64,000 nt of DNA. Origin: Chitinilyticum piscinae. GTDB taxonomy: Bacteria > Pseudomonadota > Gammaproteobacteria > Burkholderiales > Chitinibacteraceae. The notes beneath the pieces were generated by a model. It did no database searches. It was not told the DNA's origin and saw only the letters and a program-made list of their open reading frames with translations. Positions 16,240 through 24,862 of the stretch are shown piece by piece. The translations under genes and the position numbers were made by a program. Numbering within the stretch: the stretch's first letter is position 1; each line of letters opens with the position of its first letter. Location of the stretch: contig NZ_JADFUA010000006.1 of assembly GCF_015223195.1 (NCBI RefSeq), positions 124,001-188,000 of the forward strand. Reading direction: 5' to 3'.

Positions 16240-16335
16240 ATGGAAAGATGGATTAGTTTTCTTCGCAACCTCTGCATGCTGATCGGGCTGACGCTCCTTT
16301 GCGCCATTGCCTGGTATGTTCTGGAGTATTTCTGA
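16240..16335 (+). CDS. Possible 31-residue single-helix membrane peptide
   Basis: ATG at 16240 to TGA at 16333 encodes 31 residues: a basic N-terminus MERWISFLRN and one hydrophobic helix CMLIGLTLLCAIAWYV with a short LEYF tail. It is followed by a strong terminator hairpin at 16356-16389, which would fit a separate short transcript. No clear Shine-Dalgarno sequence precedes the ATG, so it could equally be chance sequence in the AraC-gntT gap. The remainder of the gap 16067-16472 shows no other gene. Confidence 0.35.
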   Translation: MERWISFLRNLCMLIGLTLLCAIAWYVLEYF

Positions 16336-16355
16336 ACGGACAGCCGCGCAGCAAG

Positions 16356-16389
16356 ACAACAACAGCAGCCCGCGGGCTGCTGTTGTTGT
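16356..16389 (+). terminator. Long terminator-like hairpin between convergent genes
   Basis: A perfect inverted repeat with 15-base arms (ACAACAACAGCAGCC and its complement) around CGCG, followed by TTT. It lies between the AraC gene/short peptide (plus) and the end of the gluconate permease gene (minus) and may serve both. Confidence 0.7.
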
Positions 16390-16472
16390 TTCCGGACTCC
16401 GTATTCCCTGGCGGGTATGGCGATGTAGCCATTTATTGATCGGGCCGGTAGGTGCATACCCGGGATGGATGA

Positions 16473-17810
16473 TCAGACCATTGTAAACGCGGCCATCCCG
16501 ACCGCCGCGCCGGTGGTGCCAAGGATCGTTTCCATCACCGACCAGGTTTTCAGCGTCTGCAACTCGGTGGCCCCGGTGAATTTGCCGAACAGCCAGAAGC
16601 CCGAGTCGTTGACGTGGCTCAGTACGATCGAGCCGCCGGCAATGCAGACCGACAAGGCGGCGAGCTGGGCACCGGAGAAGCCCAGTGTTTCCACCACCGG
16701 CAGCACCAGCCCGACGGTCGTCAGGCAGGCGACGGTGGCCGAGCCCTGGATCACGCGCACCGCCGCCGCCAGGACGAAGCACGCCAGCGCAATCGGCAGG
16801 CCGGCGCCGATCAGCGCGTTGCCCAGTGCCGGGCCAACGCCGGAATCGACCAGCACCTGCTTGAACACACCGCCGGCACCAGTCACCAGCAGGATGATGC
16901 CCGCCGGTTGCAGCGCGGCACTGCACACGGCCATCACCTTGTCGCTGCTCATGCCGCGGCGGATCGCCAGCCCGTAGATCGCCACCAGACACGCCGCCAG
17001 AATCGCGGTGAAGGGGTGGCCGATGAACTGCAGCCAGTGATACAGCGTGGTATCCGCTTCGACAAAGCGTGCCGCGATGGTTTTCAGGCCGACCAGCAGC
17101 AGCGGGAACAGCACCAGTGCCAGCGAGAAGCCGAACGACGGCATCTGGTTCTGGCCCAGGCTCGGTTCGCTCACGTCCTCGGGCAGCTTCAGCGTGACGT
17201 GCTTGCTGATGAAGTTGCCGTACAGCGGGCCGGCCAGCAGCATGCCCGGGATGGCGGCCGCCAGGCCGATGGCGATCATCCAGCCAAAATCGGCGCCCAT
17301 CTGTGAAGCCAGCAGCATCGGTGTCGGCCCGGGCAGCAGGAAGGCTGCAGCACCGGCCACACCGGCAAACAGGGGAATTGCCAGTCTGACCACATTGCCG
17401 CCGGTACGGCGTGCCACGGCAAATACCACGCCGATCAGCAGTACCACGGCCACATCGAAGAACAGCGGCAGCGCACAGACCAGCCCGGCAATGCCCAGCG
17501 CGTAATGCGCGCGGTGTTCGCCGAAGCGATTCAGCAGCTTCACCGCGATCTGGTCCAGTGCGCCGGTTTCATGCAGCACCTTGCCGAACATGGCCCCCAG
17601 CGCCACCACAATCGCCAGAAAGCCCAGCGTGCCACCCATGCCTTTCTGCATGGTGTCGGCGATTTTTTCCAGCGGCATGCCGGAAAATACGCCGGCGCCG
17701 ATCGACACCAGCATCAGCGCCAGAAAGGCATGCATGCGCGCCTTCATCACCAGAAACAGCAGCAGCAGCACCGAGCCCAGTGCAGTCACGACAAGAGTAA
17801 GGGTATCCAT
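16473..17810 (-). CDS. gntT: Gluconate:H+ symporter (GntP/GntT family)
   Basis: A 445-residue inner-membrane permease with about 12-14 hydrophobic segments. Family landmarks are present: MKARMHAFLALMLVSIGAG near the N-terminus, the long loop around FISKHVTLKLPEDVSEPSLG and the C-terminal VNDSGFWLFGKFTGATELQ. It imports D-gluconate. It is translated directly after gluconokinase on the same transcript (2-base gap), and tandem GntR-type operators lie before the kinase gene. GntT and GntP cannot be told apart by eye; the symbol follows the closest E. coli layout. Confidence 0.92.
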   Translation of the reverse strand: MDTLTLVVTALGSVLLLLFLVMKARMHAFLALMLVSIGAGVFSGMPLEKIADTMQKGMGGTLGFLAIVVALGAMFGKVLHETGALDQIAVKLLNRFGEHRAHYALGIAGLVCALPLFFDVAVVLLIGVVFAVARRTGGNVVRLAIPLFAGVAGAAAFLLPGPTPMLLASQMGADFGWMIAIGLAAAIPGMLLAGPLYGNFISKHVTLKLPEDVSEPSLGQNQMPSFGFSLALVLFPLLLVGLKTIAARFVEADTTLYHWLQFIGHPFTAILAACLVAIYGLAIRRGMSSDKVMAVCSAALQPAGIILLVTGAGGVFKQVLVDSGVGPALGNALIGAGLPIALACFVLAAAVRVIQGSATVACLTTVGLVLPVVETLGFSGAQLAALSVCIAGGSIVLSHVNDSGFWLFGKFTGATELQTLKTWSVMETILGTTGAAVGMAAFTMV

Positions 17811-17812
17811 GG

Positions 17813-18352
17813 CTATGCTCCTTGATCGCTGGCTTGTGACCGGATATGGGAGAGGGTATCCGCAATGACGCCCTCGAGCGGCTGGTTGATGTCCACCACG
17901 AACACACCAGCTTCATCCGGCTGCGGTTCTTCCAGTGCCGCAAATTGCGAGGTCAGCATGCCCGCTTTCTGGAAATGTCCCTGGCGCGCCGCCAGTCGTG
18001 CTTCAATGGTCGCGAAATCGCCGCGCAGATAGATGAAGGACAATCCCGGATTGCCTTCGCGCAGGCGGTCGCGATAGCGCCTTTTCAGCGCCGAACAGAC
18101 GATGACCGAGACGGCATTGGTGCGCTGCATGGCAAAGGCGGCGTCATTCAGTGCTGCCAGCCACGGCGCGCGGTCGTCGTCGTCAAGCGGCGTGCCGCTG
18201 GCCATTTTCTGGATGTTGGCGCGCGGGTGCAGAAAATCGCCATCGAGAAAGGCGCATTCGGTGTGGCAGGCAATGGCGCTGGCGACAGCGGATTTGCCGC
18301 TGCCGGAAACGCCCATCAGGACATAAACCTTGTGGGTTTGTGGTGTGCTCAT
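17813..18352 (-). CDS. gntK: Gluconokinase
   Basis: A 179-residue cytosolic kinase that phosphorylates D-gluconate to 6-phosphogluconate for the Entner-Doudoroff or pentose phosphate route. The P-loop GVSGSGKSAVASAIA lies at residues 14-28, and the conserved FLDGDFLHPRANIQKMASG and VIVCSALKRRYRDRLR segments bind substrate and nucleotide. The length is normal for the family. First gene of the gluconate operon; two overlapping repressor sites sit 28-57 bases upstream of its start. Confidence 0.95.
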   Translation of the reverse strand: MSTPQTHKVYVLMGVSGSGKSAVASAIACHTECAFLDGDFLHPRANIQKMASGTPLDDDDRAPWLAALNDAAFAMQRTNAVSVIVCSALKRRYRDRLREGNPGLSFIYLRGDFATIEARLAARQGHFQKAGMLTSQFAALEEPQPDEAGVFVVDINQPLEGVIADTLSHIRSQASDQGA

Positions 18353-18379
18353 GGTATCGACTCCGGGTTTCTGGTTGGC

Positions 18380-18409
18380 TTGTTACCGGTAACTTGTTAC
18401 GGGTAACAT
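18380..18409 (-). promoter_or_regulatory. Tandem GntR-type operators of the gluconate operon
   Basis: Two overlapping near-palindromes, TGTTACCGGTAAC (18381-18393) and TGTTACGGGTAAC (18395-18407), match the E. coli GntR consensus ATGTTACCGGTAACAT. They lie just upstream of gntK, where bound repressor would block transcription of gntK-gntT. A gntR homologue is encoded at 19533-20534. The rest of 18410-18660 holds no gene that I can support. Confidence 0.8.
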
Positions 18410-18668
18410 CATGCGGCGAATTACGGAGTTACGCAAGAGCAGTTACGGGTGAAAATCACCGTCACCACGGTTTTTCGAGGCTTGCAGAGGGTTGTGTACG
18501 GGAAATCGCGTAGTTATGGTGGAGCGGCTTACGTACTCTGTGCGGTTCAGAAGCGCACAGGAGCGTGTCGATAAGTGATGCTGGCAATTATGCGAGCCTG
18601 CTAAAGTGGAAGCCATGCCTTGAGTTTTGCGGGCAGCGATCACTGTCAATCAATTTAAGGAAAATGCG

Positions 18669-18998
18669 ATGCAGCAGGACATGATCACCACAGCACTGAC
18701 TCTCCCCGGATATCGTGTAGTGCGCAATCTGGGAATGGTTCGCGGGATTACCGTGCGCTCACGCTCGATTGTCGGCAATTTTATCGGGGGGCTGCAAACC
18801 CTGTTCGGCGGCAACATCACCATCTATACCGAGCTGTGCGAGCAGGCACGTGAGGAAACCTACCGCCTGATGTGCCGCCACGCAGACAGCATGGGAGCGA
18901 ATGCCATTATCAGTGTGCGCTACGACGCGACCGAGTTGATGGCCGGGCTCACCGAAGTGCTGTGCTATGGCACTGCGGTGATTGTCGAACGCGAGTAA
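18669..18998 (+). CDS. YbjQ/UPF0145 family protein
   Basis: A 109-residue protein of the YbjQ (UPF0145) family, which forms pentameric rings in solved structures and is often described as a putative heavy-metal-binding protein, without proven function. Characteristic segments are [21 protein letters not shown] near the N-terminus, [11 protein letters not shown] and the C-terminal CYGTAVIVE. The ATG at 18669 is preceded by TAAGGA. It is a lone gene between the gluconate operon (divergent) and a minus-strand gene. Confidence 0.88.
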   Translation: MQQDMITTALTLPGYRVVRNLGMVRGITVRSRSIVGNFIGGLQTLFGGNITIYTELCEQAREETYRLMCRHADSMGANAIISVRYDATELMAGLTEVLCYGTAVIVERE

Positions 18999-19105
18999 TT
19001 AGCGAACTGTACGAACAGCAGAACGTAGAGCCTGTCACGTTCGGCAAGGATGGCGAAGGGGGGCTGGTTCAGTTCAATTCGTGCGCAGGCAGCATGCCCG
19101 CGTGT

Positions 19106-19510
19106 CTAGAATTTACCCCATTCGTACAGGCGCAGTACTCCGGTTTCATCCGCATTGAGCTCTTCCAGCAGCTGGCGGGTGAAGGACAGCAGCGCTGCAT
19201 CGCCATGGCCACCGGCCTGATTCAGCATGGCCAGAGATGCCTGCGCCATCTGCCCGGCAAACAGCAGCAGTGCCCAGCCTTGCTGCGATACCGCTTGCGG
19301 GGGCAAGGTCTGCAGTAGCCAGTCCCGGAAATGCTGCCAGCTGCCGAGATTGGTCTGAAAGTCATCCTGTGTTTCGCTACGGCGGGTTTGTCTCAGCCAT
19401 GCCGGCAGATCGTATTGATCCTGCCAGCCGCCTTCATAGGGATAACTGCCGGGGGCCAGTGGCCAATCCAGCTTGCCGGACAGAATTGCCGCGCTTATGG
19501 CCCAGGACAT
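19106..19510 (-). CDS. Conserved-looking protein of unknown function downstream of gntR
   Basis: Translation from the ATG at 19510 gives 134 residues, beginning MSWAISAAILSGKLDWPLAPG and rich in Trp, Gln and Leu, without signal peptide or clear membrane helix. No family is recognised. It starts 22 bases after the stop of the LacI-type regulator and is probably read from the same message. An upstream in-frame extension exists but overlaps the regulator gene and has no protein-like character, so the internal ATG was chosen. Confidence 0.6.
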   Translation of the reverse strand: MSWAISAAILSGKLDWPLAPGSYPYEGGWQDQYDLPAWLRQTRRSETQDDFQTNLGSWQHFRDWLLQTLPPQAVSQQGWALLLFAGQMAQASLAMLNQAGGHGDAALLSFTRQLLEELNADETGVLRLYEWGKF

Positions 19511-19532
19511 TGGTGCACTTCCTCGGATGATT

Positions 19533-20534
19533 TCAGATGCTGCCGCCGGCAAACAGCGTAAAGCCCGCGTCGATGACGGTGCTGTTGAAGCGCTCCCCGT
19601 TGATGCGTGCCAGCAGGCGCTGCGCGGCCAGTTCGCCGATGGCTTCGCGTGGGGTGACGATGCTGGCCAGTGGCGGGGCCAGCGCGCGGCCGATGTCGAG
19701 CGCATTGCAGCCGGCGACGGCCAGGTCATCCGGCACAGTCAGTCCCATGGCCTGCGCGGCGAGCAGGGCGCCGGCGGCGATGTCGTCGTTGGTGCAGAAC
19801 ACGCCATCGAGCTGCGGGTGCTCTACCCGCGCCTGACGCAGCAGTTCGCTGCCGAGCGAAAAGCTCGACGACGCCTCGCTGGCCACCACACAGGGCGTCA
19901 GCCCGGCAGCAAGCATCGCGGCGCGATAGCCTGCCTCGCGCAGCTGCGTGCGGCGATCCAGCCGTGCGGCCAGATAGGCAATGTGCCGCTTGCCGCGCGC
20001 CAGCATGGCCTCGACCATCGCGCGGGCGGCGGCAGTGTGATCCAGCCCCACGGCCTGATCAATCGGCTGCGCGGGCAGCTCCATCACTTCCACCACTGGA
20101 ATTGCCGCGACTTCGAGCATGCGCAGCGTGGCATCGGTGTGCACGGTTTCGCACAGGATCAGTCCGTCGATGTGAAACGACAGCAGCTGGCGGATCTGGT
20201 CTTCTTCCCGCTGCGCCGAATAGCCGTAGTGTGCGTAGAGGCACTGGTAGCCCGCCGGCTGCGTGATGCGCTCGATGCCGTGCACCACGCTGGCAAACAC
20301 CTGGTTGGAAATTGATGGCAGCAGCACGCCGATGGCACGGCTCTTGGCGTTGGCCAGCATGTCCGGCACGCGGCTGGGAATGTAGCCCAGCTCGGCCATC
20401 ACACCGGCAATTTGCGCGCGCGTCGCCTCGGCCACCTGCTGCGGATCGCGCAGGTAGCGGCTGATGGTCATTTTCGACGTGCCGACACGGTCGGCCACAT
20501 CCTGCAAGGTCGGGCGGCGCGGTTTGTCGCTCAT
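19533..20534 (-). CDS. gntR: LacI-family repressor, gluconate-utilisation type
   Basis: A 333-residue repressor. The N-terminal helix-turn-helix TLQDVADRVGTSKMTISRYL and the following hinge (DMLANAKSRAIGVLLPSISN) closely resemble E. coli GntR, and the C-terminal two-lobed periplasmic-binding-like domain binds the effector, expected to be gluconate or 6-phosphogluconate. Matching operators stand before gntK at 18380-18409. The gene lies about 1.2 kb from the operon it probably controls, separated by the YbjQ gene and an unknown gene. One base separates its start from the end of the MoeB/ThiF gene. Confidence 0.9.
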   Translation of the reverse strand: MSDKPRRPTLQDVADRVGTSKMTISRYLRDPQQVAEATRAQIAGVMAELGYIPSRVPDMLANAKSRAIGVLLPSISNQVFASVVHGIERITQPAGYQCLYAHYGYSAQREEDQIRQLLSFHIDGLILCETVHTDATLRMLEVAAIPVVEVMELPAQPIDQAVGLDHTAAARAMVEAMLARGKRHIAYLAARLDRRTQLREAGYRAAMLAAGLTPCVVASEASSSFSLGSELLRQARVEHPQLDGVFCTNDDIAAGALLAAQAMGLTVPDDLAVAGCNALDIGRALAPPLASIVTPREAIGELAAQRLLARINGERFNSTVIDAGFTLFAGGSI

Positions 20535-20535
20535 C

Positions 20536-21327
20536 TCAGCCGTGCCGGCTACCGCACACCGGGCAGGCCGGGTCGCGCTTGTACTTCATTTCGCGCCAGC
20601 GCATCTCGCGGGCTTCCAGCAGCTGCAGCCGGCCTAGCAGCGGGGTGCCGCAGCCGGACAGAATCTTCAGTGCCTCGGCGGCCTGCGCCGCGCCGATGAT
20701 GCCCACCAGTGGGGCGAATACGCCGAAGGTCGCACACGGGCTGTCGCTGGCTTCGCCGTCCTCGCCGAACAGGCAGTGGTAGCAGGGTGCATCGTCCTGG
20801 CGCGGGTCGAACACGGTCAGCTGCCCGTCAAAGCGCACCGCTGCGCCGGACACCAGCGGCACTTTGGCTGCCACGCAGGCGCGGTTCACTGCGTGGCGCG
20901 TGGCGAAATTGTCGCAGCAGTCGAGCACCACGTCGGCACTGGCAACCAGCCCGGCCAGTTCCGCAGCTGTGGCGCGTGTGCCGATGGCATTGATGGTGAT
21001 GTGCGGATTGAGTGCCGCGAGCGTTGCCTTGGCCGATTCGGCTTTGTTCACCCCGACACGATCTTCGGTGTGCACGATCTGGCGTTGCAGATTGGTCAGA
21101 TCGACGTGGTCATCGTCGACAATCGTCAGCGTGCCGACGCCGGCGCTGGCCAGATAGAGGCTCGCCGGCGAGCCCAGTCCACCGGCGCCAATGATCAGTG
21201 CATGGCCGGCGCAGATGCGTTCCTGTCCTTCCACCCCCAGCTCGTCGAGCAGGATGTGCCGGCTGTAGCGCAGCAGGCTGTCGTCATCGAGATCGATCGT
21301 GGCAGAACGGGTGGAGCAGAATGTCAT
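20536..21327 (-). CDS. moeB: MoeB/ThiF-family adenylyltransferase
   Basis: A 263-residue E1-like enzyme that adenylates the C-terminal Gly of a ubiquitin-like sulfur carrier (MoaD or ThiS). The nucleotide loop IIGAGGLGSPASLYLASAG, the Arg finger in LTNLQRQIVH, and catalytic Asp in VLDCCDNFATRHAVN are present, as are two zinc CxxC motifs (CYHCLFG and CPVCGSR). The ATG at 21327 was chosen since the residues upstream of it do not resemble the family. MoeB and ThiF cannot be separated by eye. Molybdopterin synthesis is relevant to the pterin-binding subunit of the hydrogenase operon, but the two loci are 25 kb apart. Confidence 0.88.
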   Translation of the reverse strand: MTFCSTRSATIDLDDDSLLRYSRHILLDELGVEGQERICAGHALIIGAGGLGSPASLYLASAGVGTLTIVDDDHVDLTNLQRQIVHTEDRVGVNKAESAKATLAALNPHITINAIGTRATAAELAGLVASADVVLDCCDNFATRHAVNRACVAAKVPLVSGAAVRFDGQLTVFDPRQDDAPCYHCLFGEDGEASDSPCATFGVFAPLVGIIGAAQAAEALKILSGCGTPLLGRLQLLEAREMRWREMKYKRDPACPVCGSRHG

Positions 21328-21411
21328 GATGGCGTGAACCGAAAACAGGCAGGGCATTATTGCAGAAAAGCGGCACGCCAGCCGACCGGGGTGCAAGTCT
21401 GCTGCGCTGGG

Positions 21412-24132
21412 TCAAGGGTGGTGGCGCAGTGCTGACCGATGTCGCAGCCAGGCTTTGCGCGCTTCTTCCAGAGCCCCGATCAAGAGCGCCAGCGCCAGCA
21501 TCATCAGCCAGAATCCAGCGGCAAACGGTGCGGTGGCAAACAGTGCCTGCCCGATGGGCAGGTAGATGATCGCCAGCAGCAGCCCCAGCTCGAAGAGCAG
21601 GCCGGCCAGCAGCAGCGGATTGCTGCCCAGGCTGAAATGCCAGACCGGTTGTTGCGGATGGCGGCACAGAAACACATTGACCATTTGCGCGATCACGATG
21701 GCGGCAAAGCAGGCGCTGGTGGCTTGCAGGTACAGCGGCTCAAGCCGGCCCAGTGCGTCGCCATAATGCCAGCCCGAGACACTGAGAACCGTGAAGAACA
21801 CGGCCAGCGAGGCCGCCGCCTGCAGCGGCCCCAGCCACAGGTAGGCGCGCGCGAGCAGTGGCCAGGATAGCAGGCGCTCGTCGCGCGCCCGCGGGGGCTG
21901 GCGCATCAGCGCGTGCTGTGGCCTTTCCGCCCCCAGCGCCAGGGCCGGCAGCATGTCCGTGCCCAGATCAACGGCAAGGATCTGGATGATGGTCAGCGGC
22001 AAGGGAATATCCAGCAGCACAAAGCCCAGATAGGGCAGCAGCTCGGGGATGTTGGAGGTGAGGATGTAGGTGAGGAATTTGCGGATGTTCTCGAACACCG
22101 CGCGACCTTCCTCGACGGCATTGACGATGCTGGCGAAATTGTCGTCCAGCAGGATCAGATCGGCCGCGCTCTTGGCCACATCGGTGCCGCTTTGCCCCAT
22201 GGCGATGCCGATGTGGGCCGCCTTCAGTGCGGGCGCATCGTTCACGCCATCCCCGGTGACGGCCACGATCTCGCCCTTGCGCTTGAGCGCCTCGACCACC
22301 AGCATTTTCTGTTCCGCACTGATGCGGGCAAACAGGATTTCCGGGGCATCCAGCGCAATCTGCAGCTGTGCGGGTGTCATCAGCCGCAACGCATCACCGA
22401 GAATCACCACAGGCGCCTCGCCGCGGATCAGCCCGATTTCGCGCGCGATGGCGGTGGCCGTGCGCGGGTGGTCGCCGGTGACCATGATGACGCGGATCCC
22501 CGCGCTATGGCAGCGGGCTATCGCGGCGGGCACTTCCGGGCGCGGTGGGTCGGCCAGGCCGATCAGGCCGGAAAACACCAGATTGCATTCTTCCCGGTCT
22601 GCCGCGTCGTCCACCCGCCGCCAGGCAAAGGCCAGCACGCGCAGCCCCTGTGCGGCCATGGCCTCCTGTGCGGCGGTGATCTGCTGACGCGTCGCCGTAT
22701 CCAGTTGCTGCAAGCCTGCACTTGATTCCCAGGTCGCGCACAGCGGCAGCACGCTTTCCGGCGCGCCCTTGCAGTACAGCCAGTCGGCCGCGTCATGGCT
22801 CACAATCACCGACATGCGCCGGCGTTCGCCGGTAAAAGGGATTTCATCAAGCACCTGCGCCGAAGGAATCGGCGCAGCGGCAGAAAATTCCAGCAGCGCG
22901 ATCTCCATCGGTTCGCCCAGCCAGCGTGGCTGGCCTTCCTGCACCACCAGCTTGAGCTGATGGCCGTAGTGCGCGCCGGTATAGAGCCGCAGCAAACCGG
23001 CGGCGCCCGCTTCCGTGGCGGCCAGCAGCCGGCCACCGGCAAAAATCTGCCGCACCTGCATGCGGTTTTGCGTGAGTGTGCCGGTCTTGTCGCTGCAGAT
23101 GACAGTGGTTGACCCCAGTGTTTCCACCGCCGGCAGGTGGCGCACCAGTGCATTGCGCCTGGCCATGCGCTGCGTGGCCATCGCCAGCGACAAGGTCACG
23201 GTGGGCAGCAGCCCCTCGGGCACGTTTGCCACAATGATGCCGATGGCAAACATCAGATTGCTCCAGAAGGGCAGGCCCAGCAGCATGCCGATGCCAAAGA
23301 ACACCGTGCCCAGCGTCAGCGCGAACAGCGCCACCAGCCTGGATAGCCGGCCGATTTCGCGCTGCAGTGGCGAGCCGGTTTCGCCCGCGGTCTGGGTCAG
23401 ATGTGCGATCCGGCCGAATTCGGTGCGCATGCCGGTCGCAAACACGATGGCGCGGCATGCTCCGGCGACCAGCGCCGTGCCCGCAAACAGCAGATTGCTG
23501 GCATCCAGCACATGGCCGGGCTGGTCGCTGCCGGCATTGCGGCTTTGTGCCTGCGCCTCGCCGGTCAGCGTGGAGAGATTCACCCGTACACCGCGGGCCT
23601 CGATCAGCCGGCAGTCAGCGGGCACCTGATCGCCTTCTTCCAGCTCGATCAGGTCGCCCGGCACGAGTGCTTCGGCAGGCAGTGTGCGCAGCACGCCATC
23701 ACGCAGCACCTTGACCTGCAGGGGCAGCAGCTGGCGCAGGGCGGCCAGCGCCTGCTCGGCCCGGTATTCCTGCCAGAAGGAAAACGCACCGTTGATGAGG
23801 ATGACCAGCACAATCGCCACGCCAAGCTGCCACATGCCCTCGCCGGGGACCCGCCATTCCGCGAAGAAGGCCAGCGCGGCCGCCAGCCACAGGATCAGCG
23901 CAAAAAAATGGCCGAATTCCTGCAGCAGCCGCTGCCACAGCGGTGCGCTGGCCATGTCTTCGACCCGGTTCGGTCCATATTCGGCCAGCCGCAGCGCGGC
24001 CGTGGTGCTATCCAGACCTGTGGCGGTGCTGCCAAGGCCGGCCAGCGCCTCGGCATCGGCAAGATGGGAAACGTGCATGCAGCGGATCGCGGTGGCTAGG
24101 GACACTTCCACTGTATCCGGCAGTGGCTGCAT
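21412..24132 (-). CDS. P2-type cation ATPase, Na+/K+-ATPase-like (P2C)
   Basis: A roughly 906-residue P-type ATPase with phosphorylation motif CSDKTGTLTQNRM, actuator TLTGEAQ, hinge TGDGVNDAPALKAAHIG and about ten membrane helices. Helix 4 reads VANVPEGLLPTVTLSLA and helices 5-6 contain SNIPELLPYLGFVLLDIPLPL and AVDLGTDMLPALALGAE. These match animal Na,K- and H,K-ATPase alpha subunits better than SERCA-like (P2A) pumps, whose helix 4 has AAIPEGLPA. The start is uncertain: ATG at 24132, a TTG at 24144 and ATG at 24078 (MHVSHLADAEAL) are in frame. No beta-like subunit is adjacent. The transported ion is predicted, not shown. Confidence 0.87.
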   Translation of the reverse strand: MQPLPDTVEVSLATAIRCMHVSHLADAEALAGLGSTATGLDSTTAALRLAEYGPNRVEDMASAPLWQRLLQEFGHFFALILWLAAALAFFAEWRVPGEGMWQLGVAIVLVILINGAFSFWQEYRAEQALAALRQLLPLQVKVLRDGVLRTLPAEALVPGDLIELEEGDQVPADCRLIEARGVRVNLSTLTGEAQAQSRNAGSDQPGHVLDASNLLFAGTALVAGACRAIVFATGMRTEFGRIAHLTQTAGETGSPLQREIGRLSRLVALFALTLGTVFFGIGMLLGLPFWSNLMFAIGIIVANVPEGLLPTVTLSLAMATQRMARRNALVRHLPAVETLGSTTVICSDKTGTLTQNRMQVRQIFAGGRLLAATEAGAAGLLRLYTGAHYGHQLKLVVQEGQPRWLGEPMEIALLEFSAAAPIPSAQVLDEIPFTGERRRMSVIVSHDAADWLYCKGAPESVLPLCATWESSAGLQQLDTATRQQITAAQEAMAAQGLRVLAFAWRRVDDAADREECNLVFSGLIGLADPPRPEVPAAIARCHSAGIRVIMVTGDHPRTATAIAREIGLIRGEAPVVILGDALRLMTPAQLQIALDAPEILFARISAEQKMLVVEALKRKGEIVAVTGDGVNDAPALKAAHIGIAMGQSGTDVAKSAADLILLDDNFASIVNAVEEGRAVFENIRKFLTYILTSNIPELLPYLGFVLLDIPLPLTIIQILAVDLGTDMLPALALGAERPQHALMRQPPRARDERLLSWPLLARAYLWLGPLQAAASLAVFFTVLSVSGWHYGDALGRLEPLYLQATSACFAAIVIAQMVNVFLCRHPQQPVWHFSLGSNPLLLAGLLFELGLLLAIIYLPIGQALFATAPFAAGFWLMMLALALLIGALEEARKAWLRHRSALRHHP

Positions 24133-24204
24133 GGCACGGCGCAATCCCCATGCGGCACGGACAAGAGGTAGACTGGCTGTCTGTCTGCTTACCGATTACA
24201 CACC

Positions 24205-24756
24205 ATGACCGAAGACCTGCATCTCGCCGAACATCCCATCGAATCCGTTCGCGTGTTTGACGGCAATCTGCTGCACATCAACCGCGACACCGTGCGCCTG
24301 CCCGATGACTCGCTCGCAACACGCGAATATGTCGTTCACCCCGGCGCGGTGATGATCCTGCCCGTTCTGCCTGACGGCCGCATCCTGATGGAGCGGCAAT
24401 ACCGCTACCCGCTGCACCGCGTGTTCATCGAATTCCCCGCCGGAAAACTGGACGAAAACGAAGGCCCGCTGGCCTGCGGCCAGCGCGAGCTGCTGGAAGA
24501 AACCGGCTACACCGCCGAATCGTGGGACTACCTGGGCGTGATCCACCCGCTGATCAGCTACACCAATGAGGAAATCCACGTCTTCCTCGCGCAGGGCCTG
24601 AAGGCGGGCGAGGCGCAGCTTGACGAGGGCGAATTTGTCGAATGCATTGCCATGACGCTGGACGAACTGACTGCCGCCGTGCTCGATGGCCGCATTACCG
24701 ATGGCAAGACCATCAGCGGGATTTTCTGGCTGCAGCAGAAGTTGGCGGGGCGCTGA
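24205..24756 (+). CDS. Nudix hydrolase, ADP-ribose pyrophosphatase type
   Basis: A 183-residue cytosolic enzyme with a complete Nudix box, GKLDENEGPLACGQRELLEE followed by TGY, at about residues 92-114. The upstream VHPGAVMILPVLPDGRILMERQYRYP and downstream FLAQGL segments are typical of ADP-ribose pyrophosphatases (NudF/ADPRase), which hydrolyse ADP-ribose to AMP and ribose 5-phosphate with Mg2+. It is divergent from the P-type ATPase gene and followed by a repeat-rich region. Confidence 0.85.
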   Translation: MTEDLHLAEHPIESVRVFDGNLLHINRDTVRLPDDSLATREYVVHPGAVMILPVLPDGRILMERQYRYPLHRVFIEFPAGKLDENEGPLACGQRELLEETGYTAESWDYLGVIHPLISYTNEEIHVFLAQGLKAGEAQLDEGEFVECIAMTLDELTAAVLDGRITDGKTISGIFWLQQKLAGR

Positions 24757-24796
24757 GCGGGCTGGGGTGAGGGACGAAGTCTGGCGTTGTAATAAT

Positions 24797-24823
24797 GTTG
24801 GGCTTCGCGCTGTTCAGCCCAAC
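24797..24823. repeat. REP-like palindrome, family C copy 1
   Basis: GTTGGGCTTCGC at 24797-24808 pairs with TTCAGCCCAAC at 24813-24823. Related copies lie at 25901-25930 (inverted) and at 37680-37747, each near AT-rich or repeat-rich gaps. Confidence 0.6.
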
Positions 24824-24862
24824 TTAATGCCTGCTGAAATAATAATTGGCATCGGAGCTGGA

